In this document: positions 8,829 to 17,612 of the stretch, in pieces | Position numbering within the stretch: the stretch's first letter is position 1 | How the letters are laid out: each line of letters starts with the position of its first letter | DNA from: JAAYEA01 sp012689325 | Lineage (GTDB): Bacteria > Chloroflexota > Anaerolineae > JAAYEA01 | Direction of reading: 5' to 3' | Length of the DNA stretch: 59,099 nucleotides | Assembly (NCBI GenBank): GCA_036841525.1 | Contig: DAITVZ010000027.1 | Location: 1 to 59,099, forward strand | Position numbers and translations under genes: made by a program | Notes under the pieces: model-generated | What the model was told of the DNA's origin: nothing | The model's database searches: none | The model's input: only the letters and a program-made list of their open reading frames with translations

Positions 8829-11800
8829 GTGCTGCCACGGATCCGCTGGCACAGCCTGCGTACCAAGATCGTCGCTTGGTCCTTTATCCCCGCGACGATC
8901 GTTCTGTCCACTGTGGCGCTTGTCGCCTTTTACGCCTATCAACAGGTGACCGAGGACCTGGTCATCCAGCGGAACCGCGAGCTGGCCCGCCTCACCGCCA
9001 GCCAACTGGCCACCGAGCTAGACGAGTACTCCCGCTCCCTTTCGGCCCTGGCGCGCACCGCCGACCTGGCCAGTCATGACCCCGCGACCCAAGGCGCCGC
9101 CTTGGCTCAGGCCGAGAACCTGCTCGCCGTTTATGACGGCGGCCTGCTGATTCTGGACGAGCACGGCCTCGTGGTCGCCGCCGTGCCCGAGCGCCCAGAC
9201 GCCGTGGGGCAGGATTGGTCGGATCGCGCCTATTTCCGCCAGATGGTGCGGGCGCCCGACTCGGTCCTCTCCGACGTTCTGACCGATGGACCCCGCGGCG
9301 CCCCCGTCATTCTGATGGCGGTCCCGATCACCGGCGGGGAGGGTGAAACCCTGGGCGCCGTCGCCGGTATGTTTCGCCTGGGCGCATCCGCCGTCAGTTC
9401 TTTCTATGGCAGCATCGTCAAGCTGCGCCTTGGCGGCGATGGCAACGCCTATCTGGTGGACAGCCTCGGCAACCTGATCTACCACACCGACACCCGCCGC
9501 ATCGGGGAGAACGTGGCGGCCGATCCCATCGTCACTCGAGCCCTGCGGGGACAGGTGGAGGCGTTCCGCACGCGCAGCGCCGCCGGCTCGCAGATCGTCG
9601 CCTCCTTTGCGCCGGTGCCCGGAACCACCTGGGCGCTCGTCAGCGAGACCGGTTGGGAGACGTTGCTCCGCCCCAGCCGCCGCTATAGCCGCTTTCTGCT
9701 GGCCTTGCTCGCCCTCGGCGTGATCCTGCCCGCGCTGGTAGTGGCCGTCGGCGTCCGGCGCATCACGCAGCCCATCAGCGACCTCATCCTCGCCGCCCGG
9801 CACGTAGCCGCGGGCAACCTGGGCCACACCGTCGACGCCAACACCGGCGATGAGGTGGAGGAGCTGGTCACCCAGTTCAACCTGATGTCCACCGAGTTGC
9901 GAGAATCCTATACGGCCCTGCGCGAGCGCGAGGAGCGGCTGGAGCTGGTGCTGCGCGCCACCAACGATGGCATCTGGGACTGGAATCTGCGCACCGACGA
10001 GTGCTACTTTTCTCAGCGTTGGAAGAGCATGTTGGGGTATGCCGATGACGAAATCCCAAATCGCGTGGGCGAATGGCGCCGGCTGATGCACCCCGACGAC
10101 GTAGCCCACGCCGAGGCCACGGTGGCCGCTTACATACAGGGCCAGGAGCCCGAATACCGCATCGAGCACCGCCTTTTGCACAAGGATGGGAGCTATCGTT
10201 GGATCCTATCGCGAGGCGTCGCCCTCCGTGACGCTGGGGGCCGCCCCTATCGGCTGGTCGGCTCCCATACCGATATCACCGAGCGCAAGAAGGCCGATCA
10301 GGCCCTGCAAGAGCGGCTTGACTTTGAGCGGATCATCGCCAGCATCTCGACCCAGTTCGTCAACCTGGCCCCGGAAGAGATAGACAACGGCATCCAGCGC
10401 GCACTGCGCGCCATGGGCGAGTTCGCCGACGTGGACCACACCTGCGTCTTTATGTACACGGACAACATGACGCGCATGAGCTGCTCGCACGAATGGTGCG
10501 CGCCTGGGGTGGCGCCACGCATCGCGCGGTTGCAGGCGCTGCCCCTTTCCAGCCTGCCCTGGCTGGTCAAAAAGATCGAGAATCTGGAGGTCATCCACAT
10601 CCCTCGCATGGACGATTTGCCGCCAGAGGCGGTGGCCGAGCGAGACCTCTTTGACCGACAAGGGGTGAACTCGATGATCGGCATCCCCATGGCCTATCGC
10701 GGCCAGGCCGCGGGGTTCTTGGGCTTATCGGCCACCAGGTCCGAGCGCGCCTGGTCTCAGCAGACCATCGCCCTGTTCAGCATCGTTGGCGAGATCTTTG
10801 TCAACGCCCTGGAGCACAAGCGCGCCGGGGAGGCGCTGCGGAGCGCCTATCAGATGCTGGAGCGACGCGTGGACGAGCGCACCCACGAGCTTTCCACATT
10901 GCTGGAGGTCTCGAACAATGTCGCTTCCATGCTCAAGCTGGACCCCCTACTGGGGCTCGTCCTGGATAGCCTGCGGGAGGTCATCCCGTTCAGTGGCGCG
11001 TCCATCATGACTCTGGAGGAAAGCCAGCTCAAGATGGCGGCCTATCGCGGCCCGCTCACCCAGCAGCAGGCGCTGCAACTGCGCTTCTCCCTGACCCAGT
11101 TCCAGGTCAACCATGAGGTCATCCGCCGCAAGGCCCCGGTGGTCATCGCCGATACCCAGGGGCTGGATCGTGACGCGGCGCTCTTTCGCGAGTCGGCGGG
11201 CGACGAGTTGTTCACCACGTATGCCTATATTCGCTCCTGGATCGGAGCCCCGCTGGTGGTCAAGGACCGGGTGATCGGCATGCTGACCCTGGACCACAGC
11301 GAGGCGGCTTACTACACCCAGCGCCATGCCGAGATCGCCATGGCCTTTGCCAACCAAGTCGCCGTAGCCATCGAGAACGCGCGGCTCTTCGAGGCGGAGG
11401 AGCGCCGCGTGGAGCAGTTCCGCGTCATCTCGGAGGTCGGGCAGCGCATCACCACGATCCTCAGCGTGGATGAGCTACTCTGGCAAGTCTCCCGCGTGAT
11501 CAAGGAGACCTTGCATTATTACCTGGTGGGGATCGCCCTGATCGAGGGCGACGAGCTGGCCTTTCGGGCAGGGGCGGGCGCAGTATGGGAGGACCCCACG
11601 TTTGACCCGCCGCGCCTGCAGGTCGGCAAGGAAGGCATCACCGGCTGGGTAGCGGCCACCGGCGACCCGCTGCTTGTCCCCGATATCAGCCAGGAGCCTC
11701 GCTACTATGGGCTGACCCTTAGCAGCGAGATACGGTCCGAGATCGCCGTGCCCCTCAAGGTCAAGGATGCCGTCATCGGCGTGCTCCACGCCCAGAGCGA

Positions 11801-12518
11801 CCGCCTCGAAGCCTTTGACGCGAGCGACCTCACGGTGCTGCAGTCGCTGGCCCAACAGGCCGCCATCGCCATCGAGAACGCGCGGCTCTACGAGCAAGCC
11901 CAACAGGTTGCCACGCTGGAGGAGCGGCAACGGCTGGCCCGCGAGCTTCACGACTCGGTGACCCAGTCGCTATACGCACTCACCCTCTATGGCGAGGCCG
12001 CCGGTCGCACGCTGGCCTCTGGCGACCACCAACGCGCTGCGGAGCATCTGACCGTGATGCGAGACACCGCCCAGGAGGCCCTGCGCGAGATGCGGCTGCT
12101 CATCTTTGAGCTGCGCCCCGTTGCCCTGGAGCAAGAGGGGCTGGCGGCGGCGCTGCGCGCCCGGCTGGAAGCGGTGGAGGGGCGCGCGGGGCTGCACATC
12201 CAGATGGATGCCAGCGGCGACCTGGCGCTCCCCATGCCGCTGCAAACCGAGCTATACCGGATCGCCCAGGAGACGCTCAACAACACGCTCAAGCACGCCA
12301 AGGCGCAATCGGTCCGGCTCAACCTGGCCCGCGACGGGGCGCTCGTGACCCTGGAGGTGGTGGATGACGGCATCGGCTTTGACCTGCAGGCCCCGCGGCG
12401 CGGCCTGGGCCTGAAAGGCATCGCCGAGCGCGCCCGGCTCCTGAACGGCTCCATGGAGCTGAATTCCCAGCCCGGCCAGGGCACCCGGATTCGCGTCACC
12501 ATTCCCCTGGCGGGATAA
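8829..12518 (+). CDS. multi-domain sensor histidine kinase (Cache-HAMP-PAS-GAF-HisKA_3)
   Basis: 1229 residues. Order: TM segment ~15-38; extracellular Cache-type sensor ~45-285 (DWSDRAYFRQM motif); TM ~290-312; HAMP ~313-365; PAS/PAC ~375-490 (DGIWDWNL...DITERKKADQ); three GAF-like domains ~500-660, ~690-855 and ~860-1020; HisKA_3 with phospho-acceptor His1041 in ARELHDSVTQSLYAL; HATPase with TLNNTLKHAKA, DDGIGFD and GLGLKGIAERARLL. This is the NarL/DegS class of kinase. GTG 8829 is preceded by AGGAGA. It follows the solute-binding gene by 10 bp and was probably co-transcribed with it, but the expected response regulator is not visible (a gap follows). Confidence 0.93.
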   Translation: MLPRIRWHSLRTKIVAWSFIPATIVLSTVALVAFYAYQQVTEDLVIQRNRELARLTASQLATELDEYSRSLSALARTADLASHDPATQGAALAQAENLLAVYDGGLLILDEHGLVVAAVPERPDAVGQDWSDRAYFRQMVRAPDSVLSDVLTDGPRGAPVILMAVPITGGEGETLGAVAGMFRLGASAVSSFYGSIVKLRLGGDGNAYLVDSLGNLIYHTDTRRIGENVAADPIVTRALRGQVEAFRTRSAAGSQIVASFAPVPGTTWALVSETGWETLLRPSRRYSRFLLALLALGVILPALVVAVGVRRITQPISDLILAARHVAAGNLGHTVDANTGDEVEELVTQFNLMSTELRESYTALREREERLELVLRATNDGIWDWNLRTDECYFSQRWKSMLGYADDEIPNRVGEWRRLMHPDDVAHAEATVAAYIQGQEPEYRIEHRLLHKDGSYRWILSRGVALRDAGGRPYRLVGSHTDITERKKADQALQERLDFERIIASISTQFVNLAPEEIDNGIQRALRAMGEFADVDHTCVFMYTDNMTRMSCSHEWCAPGVAPRIARLQALPLSSLPWLVKKIENLEVIHIPRMDDLPPEAVAERDLFDRQGVNSMIGIPMAYRGQAAGFLGLSATRSERAWSQQTIALFSIVGEIFVNALEHKRAGEALRSAYQMLERRVDERTHELSTLLEVSNNVASMLKLDPLLGLVLDSLREVIPFSGASIMTLEESQLKMAAYRGPLTQQQALQLRFSLTQFQVNHEVIRRKAPVVIADTQGLDRDAALFRESAGDELFTTYAYIRSWIGAPLVVKDRVIGMLTLDHSEAAYYTQRHAEIAMAFANQVAVAIENARLFEAEERRVEQFRVISEVGQRITTILSVDELLWQVSRVIKETLHYYLVGIALIEGDELAFRAGAGAVWEDPTFDPPRLQVGKEGITGWVAATGDPLLVPDISQEPRYYGLTLSSEIRSEIAVPLKVKDAVIGVLHAQSDRLEAFDASDLTVLQSLAQQAAIAIENARLYEQAQQVATLEERQRLARELHDSVTQSLYALTLYGEAAGRTLASGDHQRAAEHLTVMRDTAQEALREMRLLIFELRPVALEQEGLAAALRARLEAVEGRAGLHIQMDASGDLALPMPLQTELYRIAQETLNNTLKHAKAQSVRLNLARDGALVTLEVVDDGIGFDLQAPRRGLGLKGIAERARLLNGSMELNSQPGQGTRIRVTIPLAG

Positions 12519-12521
12519 GGC

Positions 12522-12542
12522 GTGGCGCAACCCTCTGGGTTG
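12522..12542. repeat. dispersed palindrome copy at the edge of a gap
   Basis: GTGGCGCAACCCTCTGGGTT followed by GCG. The core GCAACCC-TCT-GGGTTGC is palindromic and matches the family seen at 6211-6267 and 54701-54960. Confidence 0.6.
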
Positions 12543-12559
12543 CGAGCCCCAAGGCCACA

Positions 12560-12659
12560 NNNNNNNNNNNNNNNNNNNNNNNNNNNNNNNNNNNNNNNNN
12601 NNNNNNNNNNNNNNNNNNNNNNNNNNNNNNNNNNNNNNNNNNNNNNNNNNNNNNNNNNN
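12560..12659. other. assembly gap (100 N)
   Basis: Second 100-N scaffold gap, 17 bp after a dispersed palindrome. A missing response regulator or repeat array could lie here. Confidence 0.99.
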
Positions 12660-12749
12660 CTTGGGCCACGGGCGGATAGCGCGGGCGGCCCATTCGTTGT
12701 ACAATGCCCAGAGTCACCTCAGCCTGCCACAACGACCAAGGAGAGGGCC

Positions 12750-14174
12750 GTGAGAAGAACGCGCTGGTATCACTATATCACCCTCAACCTCCCCTGGTTC
12801 GGGCTGACCATGGTCTCCGGCAGCATGACCCCCCTGATCCTCCCCTTTCTCGTGCAGCAGTTCGTGCCTGCCGCGTCCAAGAATAGCTTCTATGGCGATC
12901 TTCGCTTCTACGGCTTGATGGTCGCCCTCCTGGTGCAGCCCGTGGCGGGCTTGCTCTCCGATCGCTCCACATCTCGCTGGGGCCGGCGCCGGCCCTTCAT
13001 CCTGGTCGGCGCGCTGCTGGCCGCCCTGCTCCTGGGCGGGATCGGGCTGGCCGCCGGGTATTGGCCGCTCTTTGCCCTCTCGCTGCTGCTCCAGGCGGCC
13101 GCCAACGTCACCCATGGCGCCCTGCAGGGTGTCATCCCCGATCTGGTGCCCCACCAATGGCGCGGCACCGCCTCCGGCATCAAGGCGCTGATGGAGGTGC
13201 TCCCCCTGGTGGTCATCGCGCTCACCGTCGCCAGGCTGCTGGACACTGGCAGGCTGTGGACGGCGCTGCTGGTCATCGGCGGCGCCCTGCTGAGCGCCGT
13301 CTTGGTGATGGTAGCCACCACCCGCGAGGAGCCGCTGCCCGCGCCGCCGAACCTCCCCATCAAGGAATCGGTCCTCCGTGTAGGCGCGTTGGCCATCGCC
13401 TTTCTGCTCATCGTCAGGGGCTTTCGCGCGGCTTTGCTTTGGCTCGGGAGCCAGGTGGCGGGCGATCCGGACGTGGTGGTCCTGGCGATGGGCGGCGCGG
13501 GACTGCTGGCCACAGTCGGGGCCATCGTCTTGGGGGTATGGTACAGTGTCCGCATGGGCATCGGTCCAGCGATCAGGAAGCGGCCCGCCTTCACCTGGTG
13601 GGTGGTGAACCGGCTGCTCTTCCTGGCCGCCATCGGCATCATCCAGGGCTTCTCCCTCTATTATGTCCAGGACGTGCTGGAGGCGCCCAACGCCGCCAGC
13701 GTCACCGGCCAACTCATGACCATGGTGGGGCTCTGCACCGTCGTCTCGGCCGTGGTGAGCGGGCCCCTGGCCGACCTGCTGGGGCGCAAGGCGCTGCTGG
13801 CCGCCGCCGGGGCGCTGGCCGCCCTGGGGACGGTCGCGCTGCTGGCCTCCAGCACCTTGCCGATGGTCTATCTGTCAAGCAGCGTGGTAGGGCTGGGCGC
13901 GGGGACGTTCATGGCCACCAACTGGGCCCTGGGCACCGACCTGGTCCCCGTCGCCGAGTCCGGCCGCTTTCTCGGCGTCTCTAACCTGGCCGGCGCAGGC
14001 GCGGGATCGGTGGCGGCAGGCATCGGCGGGCCCCTGGCCGACCTGCTGAATGCCCAGCGGGCGGATGCGGGCTACCTGGCCGTCTTTGGCATCGCCGCGG
14101 CTTGTTTTCTGCTCTCCATCCTGGTTTTGCCGAGAATCCCAGAAAGCTATAAACTGAGCGTATCAGCCAAGTGA
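12750..14174 (+). CDS. major facilitator superfamily transporter
   Basis: 474 residues, about 12 hydrophobic helices. The loop 2-3 signature GLLSDRSTSRWGRRRPFI is the MFS A-motif in the form seen in the SLC45/GPH-like sugar carriers, and a second copy, GPLADLLGRKALLAA, occurs in the second half. QWRGTASGIKALMEVLPL marks helices 5-6. Substrate unknown; a sugar or sugar derivative with cation symport is a reasonable inference. GTG 12750 is chosen because AAGGAGAG lies at 12738-12745. Upstream in-frame codons run into the gap. It is followed after 21 bp by a membrane-protein gene. Confidence 0.88.
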   Translation: MRRTRWYHYITLNLPWFGLTMVSGSMTPLILPFLVQQFVPAASKNSFYGDLRFYGLMVALLVQPVAGLLSDRSTSRWGRRRPFILVGALLAALLLGGIGLAAGYWPLFALSLLLQAAANVTHGALQGVIPDLVPHQWRGTASGIKALMEVLPLVVIALTVARLLDTGRLWTALLVIGGALLSAVLVMVATTREEPLPAPPNLPIKESVLRVGALAIAFLLIVRGFRAALLWLGSQVAGDPDVVVLAMGGAGLLATVGAIVLGVWYSVRMGIGPAIRKRPAFTWWVVNRLLFLAAIGIIQGFSLYYVQDVLEAPNAASVTGQLMTMVGLCTVVSAVVSGPLADLLGRKALLAAAGALAALGTVALLASSTLPMVYLSSSVVGLGAGTFMATNWALGTDLVPVAESGRFLGVSNLAGAGAGSVAAGIGGPLADLLNAQRADAGYLAVFGIAAACFLLSILVLPRIPESYKLSVSAK

Positions 14175-14195
14175 CGAGTTGAGAGGAGGCAACAC

Positions 14196-15140
14196 ATGGA
14201 TATCGGCCAACTTTTCCGGCGCGCCTGGGAGATCACCTGGAAGCACAAGATCCTCTGGGTCTTTGGGCTGCTCATCGCCCTCGCCTCCGGGGCCGGAGGC
14301 GGGAGCGGCAGCGGCTATAGCCTGGATGGCAGCGAGGTCCGCATGCCCCACGGCGCGGTCCTGGCGCTGCTCATCATCCTGGCTCTCCTGGTGCTGGTGG
14401 CCCTCATCGTGCTAGCAACGATTGCCCAGGGCGCGCTGATCGACGGCGCGCGCCAGGCTCGCGAAAAGGACGAGGTCAAAGGCAGCGAAGCCTGGCGCTG
14501 GGGGACGGTGCGCTTCTGGCCCTTGTTGGGCATAGGCGCGCTCATGTTCGTGGTGGTCCTGATCCTGATCATCCCCCTGATCGCCATGGTGCTCTTGGCC
14601 GTGCTGCCGGTGAGCCGCGGCGTGGGCGCCGGCGAGGGCGGGGTCTTTGCGGCCATCTGCGGTACGGCCCTCTGCTGCGTGCCGCTGGTCCCCCTCAGCA
14701 TCGCCATCAGCCTGATCGCCACGTATGCCAGCCGCGCCTGCGTGCTGGACGGGCTCGGCGTCTTGGCGTCCATCGCCAAAGGCTGGCAGGTACTGAAGGA
14801 AAAGCTGGGTCCCACGCTGCTGATCGGGGTGCTCCTCTTTGCCATCCAGATGGTCATCGGCGGGTTCATTGGCAGCGGGCTGGCCGCGGTGATCATGCCC
14901 GCCGGGTTCATCGAGGCGACCAGGAGCTCGCGGGCTGCCCTGATCCCCCTGTGCTGCTTGGGGCTCTTGGGCGGGTTGCTCGCGCTGGCCATCAACATGG
15001 TGCTCCAGACCTTCACCTCCACCACCTGGACCCTGGCGTACTTGGGATGGAACGAGGAGAAGGCGGCCCTGGCCGAGCCCATCGAGCCGGTGGAGCCCGT
15101 CGCGACGGCGGAGATACCGTCCACCGCCGAGCAGCCGTAA
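14196..15140 (+). CDS. polytopic membrane protein of unknown function
   Basis: 314 residues with six or so hydrophobic segments. It begins IGQLFRRAWEITWKHKILWVFGLL, a recurrent opening of bacterial membrane proteins related to the glycerophosphodiesterase-type membrane domain. The C-terminus is an acidic Glu/Pro-rich cytoplasmic tail. ATG 14196 follows GAGGAGG by 6 nt. It lies 21 bp after the MFS gene, so the two likely share a transcript ending at the 15-bp hairpin 15148-15190. No catalytic motif is visible. Confidence 0.75.
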   Translation: MDIGQLFRRAWEITWKHKILWVFGLLIALASGAGGGSGSGYSLDGSEVRMPHGAVLALLIILALLVLVALIVLATIAQGALIDGARQAREKDEVKGSEAWRWGTVRFWPLLGIGALMFVVVLILIIPLIAMVLLAVLPVSRGVGAGEGGVFAAICGTALCCVPLVPLSIAISLIATYASRACVLDGLGVLASIAKGWQVLKEKLGPTLLIGVLLFAIQMVIGGFIGSGLAAVIMPAGFIEATRSSRAALIPLCCLGLLGGLLALAINMVLQTFTSTTWTLAYLGWNEEKAALAEPIEPVEPVATAEIPSTAEQP

Positions 15141-15147
15141 ACAGAAC

Positions 15148-15190
15148 CTCCAAAGGTCTTGGCGCATGGGATGCCCCAAGACCTTTGGAG
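15148..15190. terminator. inverted repeat between convergent genes
   Basis: Perfect 15-bp arms CTCCAAAGGTCTTGG (15148-15162) and CCAAGACCTTTGGAG (15176-15190), 13-nt loop. There is no strong T-run on either side. It belongs to a group of hairpins sharing an AGGTCT/AGACCT segment. Confidence 0.65.
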
Positions 15191-15198
15191 CCTTGGCC

Positions 15199-15711
15199 TT
15201 ACTTGCTCGCGTACGTGCCCAGGATCTCGCCGAAATAGATGCGGTGAAAGTCGCCCTGGGGATAGCTTCCCGAGACGATCTCGGGCGCCAGGTGGGGCGG
15301 GATCACATCGTTGTGGTGGACCACCTTGCACTCGTACACCAGCGGGCAGGCGTCGATGGTCACGCCGCGGACCTTTTGCGCCGGCGAGGTGGCCATCCCC
15401 AGCGCGGCGAACTTGTCCACATCGCGCCCGCTCTTGGTGCCGCAAAAACTGGTCCAGGCGCGCAGCTCGGGCGTGGGCACATTCACGGTGAACGCGCCTG
15501 TCTCCTCCATGAACCCATAGGTGTGCCGTGAAGGCCGCACCATCACCACAAAGATCGGCCTGCCCCAGATGATGCCCACCGTGCCCCAGCCGATGGTCAT
15601 CACGTTCGAAGCGCCGCTGGGTTTCGTGGCCGCCAGCAAGATGCCCCCCGACCGCAACATGCTCAGCGTCCGCTCTAGTTCGTAGGTGTAAGCTACCTCT
15701 TGGCGTTCCAT
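15199..15711 (-). CDS. flavin reductase-like FMN-binding protein
   Basis: 170 residues, matching the split-barrel flavin reductase-like domain (flavoredoxin/HpaC fold). Recognisable blocks are GGILLAATKPSGASNVMTIGWG, the GRPIFVVMVRPSRHTYGF strand pair, TGAFTVNVPTPEL and the CGTKSGRDVDKF segment. Such proteins bind FMN and reduce flavins or act in small electron-transfer reactions in the cytoplasm. The start ATG 15711 has GAGGGAG upstream. Single gene, convergent with the membrane-protein gene and divergent from dinB-like. Physiological partner unknown. Confidence 0.85.
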   Translation of the reverse strand: MERQEVAYTYELERTLSMLRSGGILLAATKPSGASNVMTIGWGTVGIIWGRPIFVVMVRPSRHTYGFMEETGAFTVNVPTPELRAWTSFCGTKSGRDVDKFAALGMATSPAQKVRGVTIDACPLVYECKVVHHNDVIPPHLAPEIVSGSYPQGDFHRIYFGEILGTYASK

Positions 15712-15799
15712 GCTCCCTCACTTTCGTTTTCGGGCTCGCGGCAGGGCCTCAGTATAGCAGGCGATGGCCCGCTCGGCAAGTGCGCGCCGCCGCCCCGAT

Positions 15800-15828
15800 T
15801 TGACAAACCCCTCCTCACGCCGCATAAT
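15800..15828 (+). promoter_or_regulatory. promoter of the DinB-like gene
   Basis: TTGACA (15800-15805), 17-bp spacer, CATAAT (15823-15828), 45 bp before ATG 15873. Confidence 0.75.
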
Positions 15829-15872
15829 GAGCGCGTGTCACGACAGAAGCAGACCAAGGGAGGGTGAATATT

Positions 15873-16346
15873 ATGTCTATGCAACAGGATTTCGCCAACG
15901 ACTATGGGCGCAACGTGGCCTCGCTCAAGGCGCTGGTCAAGGGGCTCTCGCACAACGAGACGATCGTGCAGCCGCCTTTCAACGCGAACTGCATGAACTG
16001 GGTGTTGGGGCACATTGTCGGCAGCCGCGATGGGGTGCTGGCGCTCTTGGGGGAAAAGCCACTGATGAGCTCCGAGCACGCCAAGCGCTATGGCTACGGC
16101 TCCGCCCCCGTCTGTGAGGACGGGCCCGATCTGCTCACGCTCGACGCGGCGATGGCGCTGTTGGAGCGCTCGCAGGAGCGGCTGGCCGCGGCGCTGCAGC
16201 GCGCCACCCAGGCCGACCTGGACAAGGCGACCAAGAGCTTTCTCGGCGACACCACGGTGGGCAACATGGTCCTGGTCATGTTCGGGCATGAGTGCTTCCA
16301 CGTCGGCCAGGTCGAGATGCTGCGCGAGCTGGCGCTGAAAAAGTAG
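15873..16346 (+). CDS. DinB superfamily protein
   Basis: 157 residues, a four-helix-bundle DinB-like protein. The three metal-ligand histidines characteristic of the fold are visible in NWVLGHIVGS and GHECFHVGQVE. Members include thiol-dependent transferases (bacillithiol/mycothiol S-transferases), but most are uncharacterised. ATG 15873 is preferred over an earlier GTG (15864) since the AAGGGAGGG ribosome site at 15856-15864 overlaps that GTG. Single gene with its own promoter and terminator. A second, dissimilar DinB protein occurs at 36430-36942. Confidence 0.8.
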   Translation: MSMQQDFANDYGRNVASLKALVKGLSHNETIVQPPFNANCMNWVLGHIVGSRDGVLALLGEKPLMSSEHAKRYGYGSAPVCEDGPDLLTLDAAMALLERSQERLAAALQRATQADLDKATKSFLGDTTVGNMVLVMFGHECFHVGQVEMLRELALKK

Positions 16347-16370
16347 GCGTCCCTGTCGCAACACGAGCTG

Positions 16371-16405
16371 GCGCGCCCCATGCGATGCGCACGGGGCGCG
16401 CTTTT
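16371..16405 (+). terminator. terminator after dinB-like gene
   Basis: Nine-bp stem GCGCGCCCC (16371-16379) / GGGGCGCGC (16393-16401) followed by TTTT. Confidence 0.75.
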
Positions 16406-16429
16406 GTGCGCCGCCTGTGGTGCGCGCAT

Positions 16430-16458
16430 TTGCCACGCCGTTTGGTTTCGTATATAAT
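16430..16458 (+). promoter_or_regulatory. promoter of the Thr/Pro-stalk protein gene
   Basis: TTGCCA (16430-16435), 17-bp spacer, TATAAT (16453-16458), ~40 bp before the GTG start at 16499. Confidence 0.75.
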
Positions 16459-16498
16459 CTTCGCCATTCGTGCGAGGCTGGAAGAAGAAGGAGTTGCT

Positions 16499-17611
16499 GT
16501 GGGCAAGATGAGATGGTCTGGTCGCATCGTAAGTGTGGTCGCTTTCGCGGCGCTGCTTCTGACGGCAGGGCGAGGCGCGGCGATAGCGCAGGGCAACCTG
16601 CTGCAAAATGGCGGGTTCGAGCCGCCGTGGGCGGCCATCCCCGGCAAGGAGAACTGCCTGGTGGCGGCGCCCTGGACCGCCTGGTGGATCCAAGGCTCCG
16701 AGTGGGAGACCAGCCAGGGGTACAAGCTGGCCCCCGAGTTCAAGCTCGCCAACCGGGGCGATTACCCGGGCAACCGCGTGCGCTCCGGCGACCTGTCCCA
16801 GCAGTGGTTCCACAGCTTTGGCAACTTTGAGGCCGGCGTCTGGCAGCAGGTGGGAGGCATCCCCGTAGGCGCCAAGCTGCGCTTCGAGCTCTGGGGCATG
16901 TCCTGGTCCTGCGACAACGAGTCCAAGGGCAACTGCGGCGGCGCCACCTCCGGCGACCCCTCGCCCATGCGTTTTCGCATCGGCATCCACCCCACCGGCG
17001 GCGTGGACCCCCACGATCCGGCCATCGTCTGGTCGGCGGAGCAAAACGCCTACGACGTCTGGACCCCCTTCGCCGTGGAGGCCGTGGCCAAGTCCGGCAC
17101 GGTGTCGGTGATCGTCTATTCCTATCCCGAGTACCGCAGCCAGGACAACAACATCTATTTGGACGACGCCAGCCTGGTGATCGTGGCGCCGCCGCCAACC
17201 AACACGCCGCGCCCGACCAATACGCCCGCGCCGACGAACACCCCCGCGCCGACCGACACGCCTGCGCCGACCGACACACCGACGGTGGTCCCCACGGATA
17301 CGCCGACGAACACCCCCGTCGCCACCAGTACGCCGTTGCCAACAAACACGCCGACGAACACCAACACCCCCATCCCGACGGACACGCCGACCTCGACCTA
17401 TACGCCGACCGTCACCCACACGCCCACCTCCACCAACACGCCTATCCCGACCTGGACGCCGCTGCCCACGCGCACGCCGACGCCGGAGCCGATGGCGGCG
17501 GTGAAGCAGGCGCTGGCTGCCGGCGGAGTGGGACTGTGGGTCGCTCTGGGGGCAGTACTAGTCGCCGCGTTTGCGCTGGGCCAGGCGGTGCGCCTGCGGC
17601 GGAAGGGCTAA
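16499..17611 (+). CDS. secreted surface protein with Thr/Pro-rich stalk and C-terminal membrane anchor
   Basis: 370 residues. A Sec signal peptide (~residues 1-31, ending in AIAQ) is followed by a ~190-residue beta-rich globular domain opening NLLQNGGFEPPW, the hallmark of carbohydrate-binding-like jelly-roll modules. Then comes a ~100-residue stalk of TNTPxPT/TDTP repeats, a hydrophobic segment near residues 343-362 and a short RLRRKG tail, so the protein should sit on the outer face of the cell membrane. GTG 16499 is chosen because AAGGAG ends 5 nt upstream; the ATG at 16508 would be 14 nt away. The stalk is an obvious O-glycosylation substrate and the next gene is a GT39-type glycosyltransferase. 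Confidence 0.82.
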   Translation: MGKMRWSGRIVSVVAFAALLLTAGRGAAIAQGNLLQNGGFEPPWAAIPGKENCLVAAPWTAWWIQGSEWETSQGYKLAPEFKLANRGDYPGNRVRSGDLSQQWFHSFGNFEAGVWQQVGGIPVGAKLRFELWGMSWSCDNESKGNCGGATSGDPSPMRFRIGIHPTGGVDPHDPAIVWSAEQNAYDVWTPFAVEAVAKSGTVSVIVYSYPEYRSQDNNIYLDDASLVIVAPPPTNTPRPTNTPAPTNTPAPTDTPAPTDTPTVVPTDTPTNTPVATSTPLPTNTPTNTNTPIPTDTPTSTYTPTVTHTPTSTNTPIPTWTPLPTRTPTPEPMAAVKQALAAGGVGLWVALGAVLVAAFALGQAVRLRRKG

Positions 17612-17612
17612 A

